Shown here: positions 43,455-52,622 of the stretch, piece after piece
Layout of the letters: every line of letters starts with the position of its first letter
How positions within the stretch are numbered: position 1 is the first letter of the stretch
Source: JAEUJZ01 sp964460115
GTDB taxonomy: Bacteria > Myxococcota_A > Polyangia > Palsa-1104 > JAEUJZ01
Length of the DNA stretch: 64,000 nucleotides
Direction of reading: 5' to 3'
NCBI GenBank assembly: GCA_964460115.1
Contig: CAYWPR010000025.1
Location: forward strand, 9,405 to 73,404
Notes under the pieces: model-generated
What the model was told of the DNA's origin: nothing
Databases searched by the model: none
Seen by the model: the letters and a program-made list of their open reading frames with translations, nothing else
Position numbers and translations under genes: made by a program

Positions 43455-43964
43455 CTACGTCGGCTCGCCCAAGCGCCGGCGCATGGCTTCCCCGACGCTG
43501 CGCGGCACCATGGATGAAATATCGCCGCCAAACTGCGCGACTTCTTTGATCAGCGAAGAACTGACATAAAAATGCTCTTCGGCGGTCATCAGAAACACGG
43601 TTTCGATGCTTGGGGCCAGCCGATGGTTCATGTGCGCAAGCTGAAACTCGAACTCGAAATCAGCGACGGCGCGCAGCCCTCGCACGACGCATTGCGCCTG
43701 GCGTTTTTGCACATAGTGAATAAGCAGACCCGAAAGAGCATCCACTTCGATGCGCGCGACATCCTCGGGGCGAAATGCCTCGGCGACGGCACTTTCGATT
43801 TGCGTGCGCCGCTCCGACACCGAGAACAATGTCTTTTTGCGAACGTTGTCGGCGACCGCGATAATCACTCGATCAAACAGCCGCAGCGAGCGCTGCAGTA
43901 TATCAAGGTGGCCATTGGTAATTGGATCGAAGCTTCCAGGGTAGACAGCAAGGCGCGATTTCAC
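43455..43964 (-). CDS. coaD: Phosphopantetheine adenylyltransferase
   Basis: Fourth step of coenzyme A synthesis: ATP plus 4'-phosphopantetheine gives dephospho-CoA. The 169-residue protein has AVYPGSFDPITNGHLDIL with the nucleotidyltransferase T/HxGH motif, VRGLRAVADFEFEFQLAHMN and the C-terminal ISSSLIKE-like VSSSLIKEVAQFGGDIS. A longer frame starts inside rsmD; the GTG at 43964 overlaps the rsmD stop (GTGA) and has GGAG eight bases upstream, so it is chosen. The rsmD-coaD pairing is common in bacteria. Confidence 0.95.
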   Translation of the reverse strand: MKSRLAVYPGSFDPITNGHLDILQRSLRLFDRVIIAVADNVRKKTLFSVSERRTQIESAVAEAFRPEDVARIEVDALSGLLIHYVQKRQAQCVVRGLRAVADFEFEFQLAHMNHRLAPSIETVFLMTAEEHFYVSSSLIKEVAQFGGDISSMVPRSVGEAMRRRLGEPT

Positions 43965-44524
43965 GAGGCTTCTCCAGCAAGGCAGTAAAACCACAGCGCC
44001 GTATCGCCATAGCGGCGCTTGTCCACAAGCGTAAATTTCGCCGGCGCTTCCGGGGCGTTGTCACGGGCAGCGCGTTCGATGCAAAGCCGGCCCTGCGGGC
44101 CGAGCAGGGCCAAACGGGCCAGCGCCTCTAGCAAGTCGAAAATTTCGGTGCTGGCATACGGCGGATCGGCAAAAATCCAATGAAACGGTCCGTGCTTGGC
44201 AAGCTGCGGCAAGGCCGCACGCACCGATTGCGTCAGCAAAAGCGAGCGATCGCGCAAAGCCAAACCCGCCAGATTGGCCCCAAGAACGCGACAGGCCAGC
44301 GCGTCCTGTTCCACAAATACGGTGCGGACGACGCCGCGCGACAGCGCTTCAATGCCCAGGGCTCCGCTGCCCGCGTAAAGATCCAGCGCCACTGCGGCCG
44401 GCGGCGGCGGGCCCAGGATGTTAAACAGTGCTTCGCGCACCCGATCGGCCGTGGGACGGGTGCGCTGTCCAGACGGGGCGCGCAACCTGCGGCCGCCAAG
44501 TTCCCCAGCGATGACGCGCAGCAC
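43961..44524 (-). CDS. rsmD: 16S rRNA m2G966 methyltransferase (RsmD)
   Basis: A 187-residue SAM-dependent enzyme that methylates N2 of G966 in 16S rRNA. It starts LRVIAGELGGRRLRAPSGQRTRPTADRVREALFNIL, the standard RsmD opening, then has motif I ALDLYAGSGALGIEALSRG and the catalytic FADPPYASTEIFDLLEAL with the DPPY (N-methylation) motif. The GTG at 44524 lies five bases after the stop of the upstream aldehyde dehydrogenase gene; a frame with ATG at 44572 would overlap that gene. Confidence 0.94.
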   Translation of the reverse strand: MLRVIAGELGGRRLRAPSGQRTRPTADRVREALFNILGPPPPAAVALDLYAGSGALGIEALSRGVVRTVFVEQDALACRVLGANLAGLALRDRSLLLTQSVRAALPQLAKHGPFHWIFADPPYASTEIFDLLEALARLALLGPQGRLCIERAARDNAPEAPAKFTLVDKRRYGDTALWFYCLAGEAS

Positions 44525-44529
44525 GCGGT

Positions 44530-46272
44530 TTATCCCAAAAGAGCGTTGCCCGCGATTCGAGGCAGCTTCCACAGATGCGGCTCTTGTTCAAAATCGACCA
44601 AGTGCTTGGCAACAATGTGAGCACGCCGGTTCGTGGCAAACCACGGCGGCTTGGGAAATACAGTCAAAGGACCACGCCACACCGCTTTTTCGATGCCCTC
44701 GAGCATCGGCGTGTTGTGCACAAACCCGATGCCACTTTGCACATTTTGCAGCGTTGCCGATGGATGACCGCCCCAGGGCGGCGTCATGGCGCCGTAGACG
44801 ACGCCCGGCCAGTGATTGATGGCGACCACGCCGTAGCGCAGTTCATCGACGGCGGCATCTAGAGCACTGCGCACCTCGGGATTGCTCTCGGTGCGTGGAT
44901 TGATGATCAGGCTGCAGCTTAGGGTGCCCCACAGCTTCTCGTTGCTGAAGCTTGCCGCCGCTTGTAAAAAGCGGGCCGGATCGTTTTCTGGCAAAGCCAC
45001 TTCGCTGATCACGCTGCAAAATGGCTCCATCGTGTAGCGCAGATCGTCGGCCTTGGGATCTAGTCCGCGCAAAAGCGCCCAGGGCAGCTTGCCCGGTTCC
45101 GGACGGCCGAGCTTAACGACAGAACTCACATCCTTGGTCAATTTGGCGAAGCGCTCTGCCGCCCCCGGATAATAGGCGAGTCGCGGCGGCGTCGAGGCCA
45201 ATATGTCGCGCAGCATGCCGACAAAAATCTCGCGCTGGGCCCAGCCTTGGGCGGTCACCAAAACCTTGGCGGCGTTGCAGTTAAAGGACGCGTTGTTGAT
45301 TACTTGGGTGGCGACGTTTTCCGCGACGAAGCGTAGCTCGGCGGTGGTGTAGTCGCCGGGCACCAGCATGACCGGAGTGACGCAGCCAAGTTCGCTGGTG
45401 ATGCTCTTTTTCAGAAGCGGATCGTTTGCGGCTTTGCGGCGGTCGCGATCTGGCCCTTCAGGCCCCCAAACGATTAGGTCGTGAGTGCGGTCCGAGCCGG
45501 TGATGTGTATGTCTTCGACCAAGGGATGACTGCTTAAATAGGAACCGACGTCGGCGCCGCCGTAGACAAAGTGCAAATAGCCGCGATTGATAAGCGGCGC
45601 AAAGGCCTGCTCATAAAACGGACCCAGGTATTCATTGACTGGGTTCAGCTTGACCACGCAGACTTTGCCATCCACCAGCATCTTGTGCAGGGCATCTGTG
45701 GGTGGAATCGACGCGACGTTTCCGGCTCCCAAGATCAGCGAGACGCCGGGTCGACGCTCTTGCTTGTGATAGTGCGAAGCTTGGCGGTCGCGCACCGCAC
45801 GCTCATCAAGCCCGGGTTCCATGCGCAGGTAGCAGGAAAAGCGGCTGAACAAGGCTTTTTCCGCAAGCTCCATGGGAAAGATTTCGACTTCGGTACGTCC
45901 GTCGCGACCCTGACGAAACGCGCCGGCGGGCAATCGCGGATTGCCATACTGGGCGATTTCTTCAAGCGATTTGACATAAAGACGCAGTCCGCGCATCGTC
46001 ACCATCGGACCGCCCAGCCATTCCTCGCTGGCCGCCGGGCTATTTGACGACAAGCCCTTGGCTTTACAAGCCGCTTCTACCCAGCCTTGAGCAGCCTGGG
46101 CCAAGGTGGGCATGCAGGCGCGCAAAAGAGCCGCGCGCTCAATAGGCCCCAGGCGCACAAAAGAGGCGGCTTTTTCCTGTAAGCCATTTAGCAGTTCGTC
46201 GAGCTTGCGCTCCGTCGTTGCAGCCCGGCTTTGGGTGCTGCCGCTCATTTCCACAGAGGCAGAAATCTTCAT
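44530..46272 (-). CDS. Divergent aldehyde dehydrogenase superfamily protein
   Basis: A 580-residue protein of the ALDH fold. Identifiable parts: GVSLILGAGNVASIPPTDALHKMLVDGKVCVVKLNPVNEYLGP (cofactor-binding region), HITGSDRTHDLIV, TSELGCVTPVMLVPGDY with the general-base Glu position, and NNASFNCNAAKVLV with the presumed catalytic Cys. It departs from classical ALDH motifs (NC instead of GQxC), so it may be an acyl-CoA reductase-type or uncharacterised member. ATG 46272 chosen; an upstream extension of 61 codons is Lys/Ala-rich and overlaps the divergent barrel gene. rsmD follows after 5 bases. Confidence 0.8.
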   Translation of the reverse strand: MKISASVEMSGSTQSRAATTERKLDELLNGLQEKAASFVRLGPIERAALLRACMPTLAQAAQGWVEAACKAKGLSSNSPAASEEWLGGPMVTMRGLRLYVKSLEEIAQYGNPRLPAGAFRQGRDGRTEVEIFPMELAEKALFSRFSCYLRMEPGLDERAVRDRQASHYHKQERRPGVSLILGAGNVASIPPTDALHKMLVDGKVCVVKLNPVNEYLGPFYEQAFAPLINRGYLHFVYGGADVGSYLSSHPLVEDIHITGSDRTHDLIVWGPEGPDRDRRKAANDPLLKKSITSELGCVTPVMLVPGDYTTAELRFVAENVATQVINNASFNCNAAKVLVTAQGWAQREIFVGMLRDILASTPPRLAYYPGAAERFAKLTKDVSSVVKLGRPEPGKLPWALLRGLDPKADDLRYTMEPFCSVISEVALPENDPARFLQAAASFSNEKLWGTLSCSLIINPRTESNPEVRSALDAAVDELRYGVVAINHWPGVVYGAMTPPWGGHPSATLQNVQSGIGFVHNTPMLEGIEKAVWRGPLTVFPKPPWFATNRRAHIVAKHLVDFEQEPHLWKLPRIAGNALLG

Positions 46273-46377
46273 ACTGCGAACGCTATCAGCCCCCCGGGGC
46301 GGCGTCAAACCATGCTCGCCAAGTGCAGTGGAAGCGCTATGATGCGCGTCATGCTTTTTTTGGGCGGCCCGAAGCGT

Positions 46378-47442
46378 ATGGCAGCGGGCGTTTCTCCGCG
46401 CCTTTTTAGATGGGTCTTTTGCAGTGTGCTTTGCGGGCTGCTTTTGCACGGCCAAGCGGCGCTGGCCGTTGACCCGGTGGTCGGCATCCGTTCTCTCGCG
46501 ATGGGCGACAGTTTGCGCGCAATGGCCACAAACGCCGAGGGCATGCTGCTAAACCCGGCGGGCATCGCCCAGCAAAAGCAGTTCGCCATGTCTGGCTTTT
46601 ACAGCCTGCAGCCGCAGACGCTGGGCCATTTTCTACACAGCGCGGTTTCCGATTCGCTGACCCAGCAGTACGTGGCGGTCGGGCTTTACTACACCTATTT
46701 TCATGAAACGCCGCATTTTACGTATCCTTTGGCCGAAGGCGGCACCAGCAATCGCGTTTTTGCCATTGCCAATAACGACACCGTGCGCAGCGGCAATGAG
46801 GCCGGACTGACGATCGCAGTTCCCTTTAGCGATCGTTTCGCGCTGGGTGCGACTTTGAAGTACGGCTATTTTTCGTTTCGCAATCAGCTTGCTCCGGGTG
46901 ACTTGCCCCCTGACTTCAGCTATCAAAATCCGGCCATTGACGGCGACCATGTGGTCGATCTGGGCAGCAGCGGACACGCGGTAAGCTTTGATGTCGGCGC
47001 CACGCTGCGCCTGCTTGAAGAACTGCGCATAGGCATCGCGGGGCAAAATCTGTGGGCACACAACCCCGAACAGCCCACCCGCCTGGGCATGGGGCTCGGC
47101 TATCGGTTTAACGAGCGGCTGCTTGTCGCAGCGGACGCCATGATAGACTTTACCGGCACCACGGCATGCGTTGCCGGCTCGGCGCAAAATGGCCTATGTA
47201 CCGAATTTCAAAAACGCCTCACATATCGCCTGGGCGGCGGCGGCGAGTACATCCTTGCCGGCCGCGTACCGCTGCGGCTAGGTTATCTGTACGATACGAA
47301 CTTGAGTGCTCACCATGTCAGCGGCGGCCTTGGTTACCAGGACCTTCAAAAAGGCTATGGCCTTGATTTCTCGCTGCGCCAACGGGTCAGCGCCGGCACC
47401 GAGACTGTCTTGCTGCTCGGTGTGCGCGTTCTTAAACATTGA
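46378..47442 (+). CDS. Outer-membrane beta-barrel protein, PorV/FadL-like
   Basis: A 354-residue exported protein: signal peptide (FRWVFCSVLCGLLLHGQAALA) followed by VVGIRSLAMGDSLRAMATNAEGMLLNPAGIAQ, the NPAG motif typical of PorV/FadL-type barrels, then alternating amphipathic strands (ALGATLKYGYFSFRN; DVGATLRLLEELRIGIAGQNLWAHN; RLGMGLGYRFNERLLVAADAMIDF) ending in a strand at the C-terminus (TVLLLGVRVLKH). Start uncertain: ATG 46378 gives a compact signal; ATG 46339 or 46342, 12-13 residues upstream, are alternatives. The ECF sigma gene follows 42 bases later. Confidence 0.78.
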   Translation: MAAGVSPRLFRWVFCSVLCGLLLHGQAALAVDPVVGIRSLAMGDSLRAMATNAEGMLLNPAGIAQQKQFAMSGFYSLQPQTLGHFLHSAVSDSLTQQYVAVGLYYTYFHETPHFTYPLAEGGTSNRVFAIANNDTVRSGNEAGLTIAVPFSDRFALGATLKYGYFSFRNQLAPGDLPPDFSYQNPAIDGDHVVDLGSSGHAVSFDVGATLRLLEELRIGIAGQNLWAHNPEQPTRLGMGLGYRFNERLLVAADAMIDFTGTTACVAGSAQNGLCTEFQKRLTYRLGGGGEYILAGRVPLRLGYLYDTNLSAHHVSGGLGYQDLQKGYGLDFSLRQRVSAGTETVLLLGVRVLKH

Positions 47443-47484
47443 TCATCGCAGCGGTTTTTAGAAAAGCGAGGCTTCGGACAGGTC

Positions 47485-48090
47485 ATGAATACCCAAAGCG
47501 AGGAAGACCTGATCCGGCGTTTGCAGCAGCGCGACGAGCGGGCCTTTGTGGAATGTGTGCGGATGTATCAGGACAAGACCTACAGTCTGGTCTTTCGCAT
47601 GCTGGGCAGCCAAGCCGAAGCCGAGGACGTGGCTCAAGAGGTATTTGTCACCGTCTTCAAATCCATCGACAGCTTTCGCGGCGACGCACGGCTTAGCACT
47701 TGGATTTATCGCATCGCCGTCAATCAGTGCAAAAATCGCATCAAATATCTGCGCCGGCGCGCGCACCGCGCCACCGCCGAGCTCGATGAACAAGCCGAAC
47801 ATGCTCTGTACCACGCCACCCCCAGCGGCACCGCCACAAACAGCACGCTGGGGCAGGTGCAGGCGCGCCCAGATGAGGCATTAGAAGGTGTACAGCTAGA
47901 ATCCATCGTGGCACGGGCCATCGACAAGCTGGACGAGGAACATCGCACCCTGCTTGTGCTGCGCGATGTCGAAGAACTGTCTTACGAAGACATCGTCGAG
48001 ATTACTGGATTGCCCGAAGGTACGGTCAAGTCGCGGCTGCATCGCGCCCGGCTGATTTTAAAGGCGGAGATCGCCCGTCACACCAAATGA
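47485..48090 (+). CDS. RNA polymerase ECF sigma factor, RpoE-like
   Basis: A 201-residue extracytoplasmic-function sigma factor. Region 2 spans about 10-95 (YSLVFRMLGSQAEAEDVAQEVFVTVFKSIDSFRGDARLSTWIYRIAVNQCKNRIKYLRRR, with core-binding and -10 contact residues), a 45-residue linker follows, and region 4 covers about 135-198 (LDEEHRTLLVLRDVEELSYEDIVEITGLPEGTVKSRLHRARLILK) for -35 recognition. No classical anti-sigma factor (ZAS) is adjacent; the next gene encodes an 87-residue membrane protein that could be a partner. Confidence 0.93.
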   Translation: MNTQSEEDLIRRLQQRDERAFVECVRMYQDKTYSLVFRMLGSQAEAEDVAQEVFVTVFKSIDSFRGDARLSTWIYRIAVNQCKNRIKYLRRRAHRATAELDEQAEHALYHATPSGTATNSTLGQVQARPDEALEGVQLESIVARAIDKLDEEHRTLLVLRDVEELSYEDIVEITGLPEGTVKSRLHRARLILKAEIARHTK

Positions 48091-48143
48091 TCGCGCGGCG
48101 CGGCGTTTGCCCGGCCGAATCGAAATTTGCGAGGAAATAGCCC

Positions 48144-48407
48144 ATGTCCGCTTCTAAAAACGATGGTTCCGCCGAAAAACCCGGCCGCGAGGATCTCGAT
48201 GCGGATCGCATTTCGCTGCGCGGCCTGGCTGCGGTGGCTCCGAAAGTGGACCTTGCCCGCACGGTTCCCGAGCTGATAAACCGCCGCTCACGCGGGCGTT
48301 TTTTCGGACGCAAGCGGCTGGAAGATCGCTATCCGCTGGAATGGCTTTCGCTGGGTATGCTAGTGCTTTTGGCCGTCATTTACGCGACGCTGAAGCTTTT
48401 GGGCTAA
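48144..48407 (+). CDS. Small single-pass membrane protein
   Basis: An 87-residue protein with a polar N-terminal 65 residues (SASKNDGSAEKPGREDLDADRISLRG...INRRSRGRFFGRKRL) and one C-terminal hydrophobic helix (WLSLGMLVLLAVIYATLKLLG), so it is tail-anchored with the polar part probably cytoplasmic. AGGAAA lies about nine bases before the ATG. It sits 53 bases after the ECF sigma gene and 12 before truB. It has no zinc-binding anti-sigma motif, but position makes a regulatory link with the sigma factor worth testing. Family not recognised. Confidence 0.7.
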   Translation: MSASKNDGSAEKPGREDLDADRISLRGLAAVAPKVDLARTVPELINRRSRGRFFGRKRLEDRYPLEWLSLGMLVLLAVIYATLKLLG

Positions 48408-48419
48408 AAGGCAGTTCTT

Positions 48420-49214
48420 TTGATCACCGCAGTTCTAGTCATTGATAAGCCGCTCGGGCTGACCTCGTTTGACGTTGTGGCGCGGGTGCGGCGCTTGCTT
48501 TCTGAACGTCGCGTTGGCCATGCCGGAACCTTGGATCCGCTGGCCAGCGGCGTGCTGATTGTCTGCGTCGGGGCCGCCACCAAGCTAGTGCCAAGCCTTA
48601 TGGACACCGACAAAGTCTATCGCGCCACGGTGCAGCTTGGCGTGACCACCGATACCGATGATGCGGATCCGCGCGCCCAGATTCTATTTCGTGCCGATGA
48701 AAAAGCGCTATCGGCTTTGCACCCAGAAGCCATCGCCGCCAAGCTTTTGACGATGGTTGGTGACATCGTGCAAAGGCCGCCGCGCTTTTCGGCGTTGAAA
48801 CACCAAGGCCGCCGCTTGTACGCGCACGCGCGGGCCCAGCGCCAAAGCGATGCCGGCGGCGCGCCCGTCGATGTAGATGTAGATGCGCTGCTTGATGCCA
48901 AACAACGCACCGTGCGGGTGCATTCGATTGACATCGAGTCCATTGCGCTCGATGAAGGCCCGCCGCGCGTCACGTTTACAGTGTGTTGCGGCAAAGGGAC
49001 TTACATTCGCTCCATGGCTCGCGACTTGGGCGAGGCGCTGGGCGTTGGAGGCCACCTCAGCGCGCTGCGGCGGCTGCGCGTCGGTCCTTTTGATGAATCG
49101 CTGGCCGTTTCGCTGGATACACTCGTAGAGCAGCAGTCGCGATTCTTTACGCCGGTCGAGGCGCTGGCCCGCTTGAAAAATTGCTCGTCGGCTACCGCCG
49201 TGATACCTCCATAA
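48420..49214 (+). CDS. truB: tRNA pseudouridine-55 synthase
   Basis: Makes the pseudouridine of the T-loop in nearly all tRNAs. The 264-residue protein begins ITAVLVIDKPLGLTSFDVVARVRRLL and has the catalytic GHAGTLDPLASGVL with the nucleophilic Asp, YRATVQLGVTTDTDDADP, QRPPRFSALKHQGRRLYAHAR, and GTYIRSMARDLGEALGVGGHLSALRRLRVGPF at the C-terminal side. The start codon is TTG at 48420, 12 bases after the previous stop. Slightly shorter than E. coli TruB, lacking the PUA-like tail extension. Confidence 0.94.
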   Translation: MITAVLVIDKPLGLTSFDVVARVRRLLSERRVGHAGTLDPLASGVLIVCVGAATKLVPSLMDTDKVYRATVQLGVTTDTDDADPRAQILFRADEKALSALHPEAIAAKLLTMVGDIVQRPPRFSALKHQGRRLYAHARAQRQSDAGGAPVDVDVDALLDAKQRTVRVHSIDIESIALDEGPPRVTFTVCCGKGTYIRSMARDLGEALGVGGHLSALRRLRVGPFDESLAVSLDTLVEQQSRFFTPVEALARLKNCSSATAVIPP

Positions 49215-49219
49215 GCAAG

Positions 49220-49840
49220 ATGCCCGTTGCTCCGCTTTTAGCGCCTCCGCCAGCCGATGCGATGTCCGTTGCGCCGTCTGCGCGAACGCCGGAGGTAACG
49301 GCCATGCCAGAACCGACGGCAGCGGCGCCGCTTGACGGGCGACAGATCTTTTTTCTGTTCGTGGGCTGCGCGGTGGCCGCCTGCCTAATCTTCGCACTGG
49401 GTGTTTTTGTCGGACGCCGCGTCGAGCAACGCGCGGCAGCGCAGGTCAAAGCAGCCCCTACCGACCCGCTGGCTGTGCTGGATGAAATCGCCAATGCCGA
49501 AGAGGCGCTGACTTTTCACCGCGCTGTCCTCGATCATCGCGATGTCGAGCCAAAGGCGCCGCACCCGTCTAGCACCGAGCGCGCGTTTCGCTATACGCTG
49601 CACAGTTCTACCTTCGCGCAGCGACCGGCGGCCGAGGATGTCTTACGCCGCCTGCGCGAGGTCGGCTACAAAGTCAAAGTGCTCGACGTGACGACGCTGG
49701 GCCAGCGCACTGTGTATCGTCTACAAATCGGCGACTTCGGTGCTGCCGAGGGTGCGCAGCCGATTCGCAGCGAATTGCTGCAGCGCTTTGGTCTGGCCAC
49801 CACGGTCGCCAAGGTGACGACGAGCGCCGCGCAGGATTAA
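49220..49840 (+). CDS. SPOR-domain membrane protein
   Basis: A 206-residue bitopic protein: Pro/Ala-rich cytoplasmic N-terminus (about 45 residues), one membrane helix (IFFLFVGCAVAACLIFALGVFVG, about 43-65), a periplasmic linker and a C-terminal SPOR domain (about 120-195: FRYTLHSSTFAQRPAAEDVLRRLREVGYKVKVLDVTTLGQRTVYRLQIGDFG). SPOR domains bind septal glycan lacking stem peptides, so a division-site role is plausible. ATG 49220 starts five bases after truB. It ends 15 bases from the convergent murJ. Confidence 0.85.
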   Translation: MPVAPLLAPPPADAMSVAPSARTPEVTAMPEPTAAAPLDGRQIFFLFVGCAVAACLIFALGVFVGRRVEQRAAAQVKAAPTDPLAVLDEIANAEEALTFHRAVLDHRDVEPKAPHPSSTERAFRYTLHSSTFAQRPAAEDVLRRLREVGYKVKVLDVTTLGQRTVYRLQIGDFGAAEGAQPIRSELLQRFGLATTVAKVTTSAAQD

Positions 49841-49855
49841 TTCGCGAAGTGCTCC

Positions 49856-51517
49856 CTATAAGGGCAAACGACGGCGCAGCGCAAAAAGCAGATCGTCGAC
49901 TTCTTCGAGGCGCATCAGACCGCACAGTGCGGCGTAGACAAATCCGCCAATTGCAACGAGCAGCCCAAGTCCGCTAAGCGACCGCCACAGCGGAACTCCG
50001 CCCGGGCCCGACACAAATCCTGCGGCATGCACAGCCGGGCCAAGCAGCCAGGGACCAAGCAGCCACAGAATGAGGCCCATCAGCACCGAAGCCACGGTCA
50101 TGCGCAAAAGCGCGAGAATCATCTGCGGCTGCAGAAGGCCGCCATAGCGCTGTAGAAAAACCCCCAAGAGGACCCCCAGATTGACCGCGGCACCGACGCT
50201 GGTGCTTAAAGCCAGCGCGCGGTAGCCGTAGTGAGGGTGCAGCGTGAGATTCAGCAGCACGCTGGTCAGCACCGTTGCGACCGTTGCCATGACCGGCACG
50301 CGCGCCAGCCTCAGCGCGTAATAGATCGGCGCCACGACCTTCACCGCGGCATAAAAGATCAAGCCGAGCGCGTAATAGCGCAAAGCCACCGCTGTCATTT
50401 GCGTATCCGCCGCCGAAAATGCGCCGCGCTGGTAGATAACGCCCAGAATGGGTTCCGCAAGCAAGTAAAACGCCACCGCCGTAGGCAGAGAATAGAAAGT
50501 TACAAGGCGCAGACCACGGCGTAGCGTATCGCGCACACCGTCAAGCGCCACCGCCAGATCGGCTTCGCTGGCTTTGTCGGCGGCGCGCTGCAAAGCTACC
50601 GTTCCGACGGCCACGCCAAACATGCCAATGGGAAGCTGCATGATTCGAACCGCATAGTACAGCCAGGCCGTCGCCCCCTGCTCCGTCGAGGCAAACTGGG
50701 TGCTGATCAGGATGTTCACCTGGGTGGCCATCAGCCCAATCGTCGCAGGCGCCATTGCTTTGAGCACGGCGCGCAGGTGGCTATCGCGCCAATTCCAGGC
50801 CAGCACAAAGCGATAGCCGCTGCGATATAGCGGCACCAGCTGTAGGCCCAGTTGCAGCGCTCCACCGACAAGGGTCGCAATGGCCCAGCCCGTTGCGGCA
50901 ACGCGGCTCTGGCCGGCTCCAAATAGCCATAAGCCAAGTCCCGTCAGCGCCGTCGTCAGGTTGAACAGCGTCGGCGCCAAAGCCGGCGGGGTGAAACGTC
51001 CCTCGGCATTCAGCATGCCCATGGCCAACGCCGCCAGCGATACCAGCAGCAAAAAGGGCATCATGATGCGCGTCAGTCGTACCGTCAGCTCGGCCTTGCC
51101 AGCGACGAAGGAAAATCCGGTTGCCCAGATTTTTACCATCTGCGGCGCAAAGATCACCCCCAAAATCACCAGCGCGCTGACGACGACGAGCAGGCAAGTG
51201 GCCACCAAGTTGGCCAGCCTTTGCGCAGCCGCAAAGCCTTCATTTTTGCGAGCGGCTTGAAATGCCGGCTGAAACGCCGCAGACAAAGCGCCTTCTGCAA
51301 ACAGATCGCGCAAAAGGTTCGGCAGCCGAAAGGCGGTGGCGAATGCGTCTCCATAAAAGCCAGCGCCAAGCAGCGCAGCGAACACTTGCTCACGCACTAG
51401 GCCCAGCAGACGCGACAAAAGTGTGGCCAACGACAGGAGCAGAGCCGCGCCCGCCATACGACGCGGCGGCGTGGAAGTGGCGCCTTCCGAAGTCGCCGGA
51501 GGCACAGTTTCAGACAT
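49856..51517 (-). CDS. murJ: Lipid II flippase MurJ
   Basis: A 553-residue MOP-superfamily transporter with about 14 hydrophobic segments that flips lipid II to the periplasm. Typical MurJ features: GAALLLSLATLLSRLLGLVREQVFAALLGAG at the start (the conserved Arg-rich first helix region), AFRLPNLLRDLFAEGALSAAFQPAF, MPFLLLVSLAALAMGMLNAEGRF, and ILISTQFASTEQGATAWLYYAVRIMQLPIGMFGVAVGTVALQ. The ATG at 51517 has AAGGTG seven bases upstream; an in-frame GTG three codons earlier is less likely. Completes the precursor pathway begun in the dcw cluster. Confidence 0.95.
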   Translation of the reverse strand: MSETVPPATSEGATSTPPRRMAGAALLLSLATLLSRLLGLVREQVFAALLGAGFYGDAFATAFRLPNLLRDLFAEGALSAAFQPAFQAARKNEGFAAAQRLANLVATCLLVVVSALVILGVIFAPQMVKIWATGFSFVAGKAELTVRLTRIMMPFLLLVSLAALAMGMLNAEGRFTPPALAPTLFNLTTALTGLGLWLFGAGQSRVAATGWAIATLVGGALQLGLQLVPLYRSGYRFVLAWNWRDSHLRAVLKAMAPATIGLMATQVNILISTQFASTEQGATAWLYYAVRIMQLPIGMFGVAVGTVALQRAADKASEADLAVALDGVRDTLRRGLRLVTFYSLPTAVAFYLLAEPILGVIYQRGAFSAADTQMTAVALRYYALGLIFYAAVKVVAPIYYALRLARVPVMATVATVLTSVLLNLTLHPHYGYRALALSTSVGAAVNLGVLLGVFLQRYGGLLQPQMILALLRMTVASVLMGLILWLLGPWLLGPAVHAAGFVSGPGGVPLWRSLSGLGLLVAIGGFVYAALCGLMRLEEVDDLLFALRRRLPL

Positions 51518-51652
51518 GCGAGTCACCTTAACCGGCAGCGGGCGTGGCGGCTAGTGCAGAGCGAAACACCATGTTGCAATTTTGTTCGCTGTTGCACAGC
51601 GTGAAATAGATCCAAATTGTCGTTTATACGCAGGCGTAGCAAAGGCCCAAAC

Positions 51653-52480
51653 ATGACGTCTAGGACACAACCCAGCCCTCGCATGCCGACCATCTATCTG
51701 CCGCACGGCGGCGGCCCCTGGCCGTTTATGGATATGCGGCCTTTGGTCGAGCCGCAGGAAAGCCAAGCACTGGCTGACTATCTGCGCGGCTTTGTCGCCG
51801 AGCTTCCGCAAAGACCGACGGCGCTAGTCGTCGTTTCGGCGCACTGGGAAGCAGCGGTTCCCACGGTGATGACTAGCCCGCGCCCGCCTCTCTACTACGA
51901 CTACTACGGCTTTCCGCCTGTGACGTATACGATAAAGTGGCCAGCGGTCGGCGACCCGCAGCTCGCCGCGCGAGTGCAGGGGCTGCTCTCCGATGCGGGA
52001 ATTTCGACAGCGGCAGATGCCGAGCGTGGTTTTGATCACGGCACTTTCGTCCCGCTCAAGCTCAGCTTTCCAGATGCCGACGTGCCGACGATTCAGCTTT
52101 CGCTTCAATTCGGGCTGGATCCGGTGCAGCACCTCGCCATCGGCCGCGCGCTGGCGCCGCTGCGAGATCAAGGCATTCTGCTTGTTGGCAGCGGCATGAG
52201 CTTTCACAACTTGCAAACATTTCGCACGCAGGCCGGACGCGAGCATTCGGAGGCCTTTGACGCCTGGTTACAGCGCGTCGCCGTCAGCGATTCGACCCAG
52301 CGCGACGCTGCGCTAAGCCGCTTTACAACGGCGCCCTTTGCGCGTCTGGTCCATCCGCGTGAAGAGCACCTTTTGCCGCTTTTGGTCGTAGCCGGCGCAG
52401 CCGGTGCCGACCGCGGCCGCATCCCCTACAGCAACACCTTCGGCGGCGCCCGCATCAGCGCCGTCCATTTTGGAATGTGA
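51653..52480 (+). CDS. LigB-type extradiol dioxygenase (DODA family)
   Basis: A 275-residue protein resembling class III extradiol ring-opening dioxygenases of the DODA/YgiD type. Candidate metal ligands: His of YLPHGGGPWPF and His of SAHWEAA, with further conserved His in GFDHGTFVPLKL and SFHNLQTF. Length and motif order fit the family, members of which act on catechols or DOPA or, as in E. coli YgiD, have obscure roles. ATG 51653 is preferred to a TTG twelve codons upstream. It is divergent from murJ and is the last gene before the accessory region. Confidence 0.88.
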   Translation: MTSRTQPSPRMPTIYLPHGGGPWPFMDMRPLVEPQESQALADYLRGFVAELPQRPTALVVVSAHWEAAVPTVMTSPRPPLYYDYYGFPPVTYTIKWPAVGDPQLAARVQGLLSDAGISTAADAERGFDHGTFVPLKLSFPDADVPTIQLSLQFGLDPVQHLAIGRALAPLRDQGILLVGSGMSFHNLQTFRTQAGREHSEAFDAWLQRVAVSDSTQRDAALSRFTTAPFARLVHPREEHLLPLLVVAGAAGADRGRIPYSNTFGGARISAVHFGM

Positions 52481-52581
52481 AGAAAAGCGCGGGACTTCCT
52501 CAACTGGGATTTTTGGAAAAAGGGACTGCGAGCAGGCGCTAATCATCTCGAATGATTCAGGACTGAAGATGCCTAAAAAGA

Positions 52582-52615
52582 AAAAGGCCCAGTCTCTTGC
52601 GAAACTGGGCCTTTT
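52582..52615. terminator. Strong bidirectional hairpin terminator
   Basis: AAAAGGCCCAGT (52582-52593) pairs with ACTGGGCCTTTT (52604-52615) over 12 base pairs with a 10-base loop, flanked by A-run and T-run, a textbook Rho-independent terminator working in both directions. It lies about 100 bases after the dioxygenase gene and is the first of three adjacent hairpins. Confidence 0.8.
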
Positions 52616-52622
52616 GGGGAGG

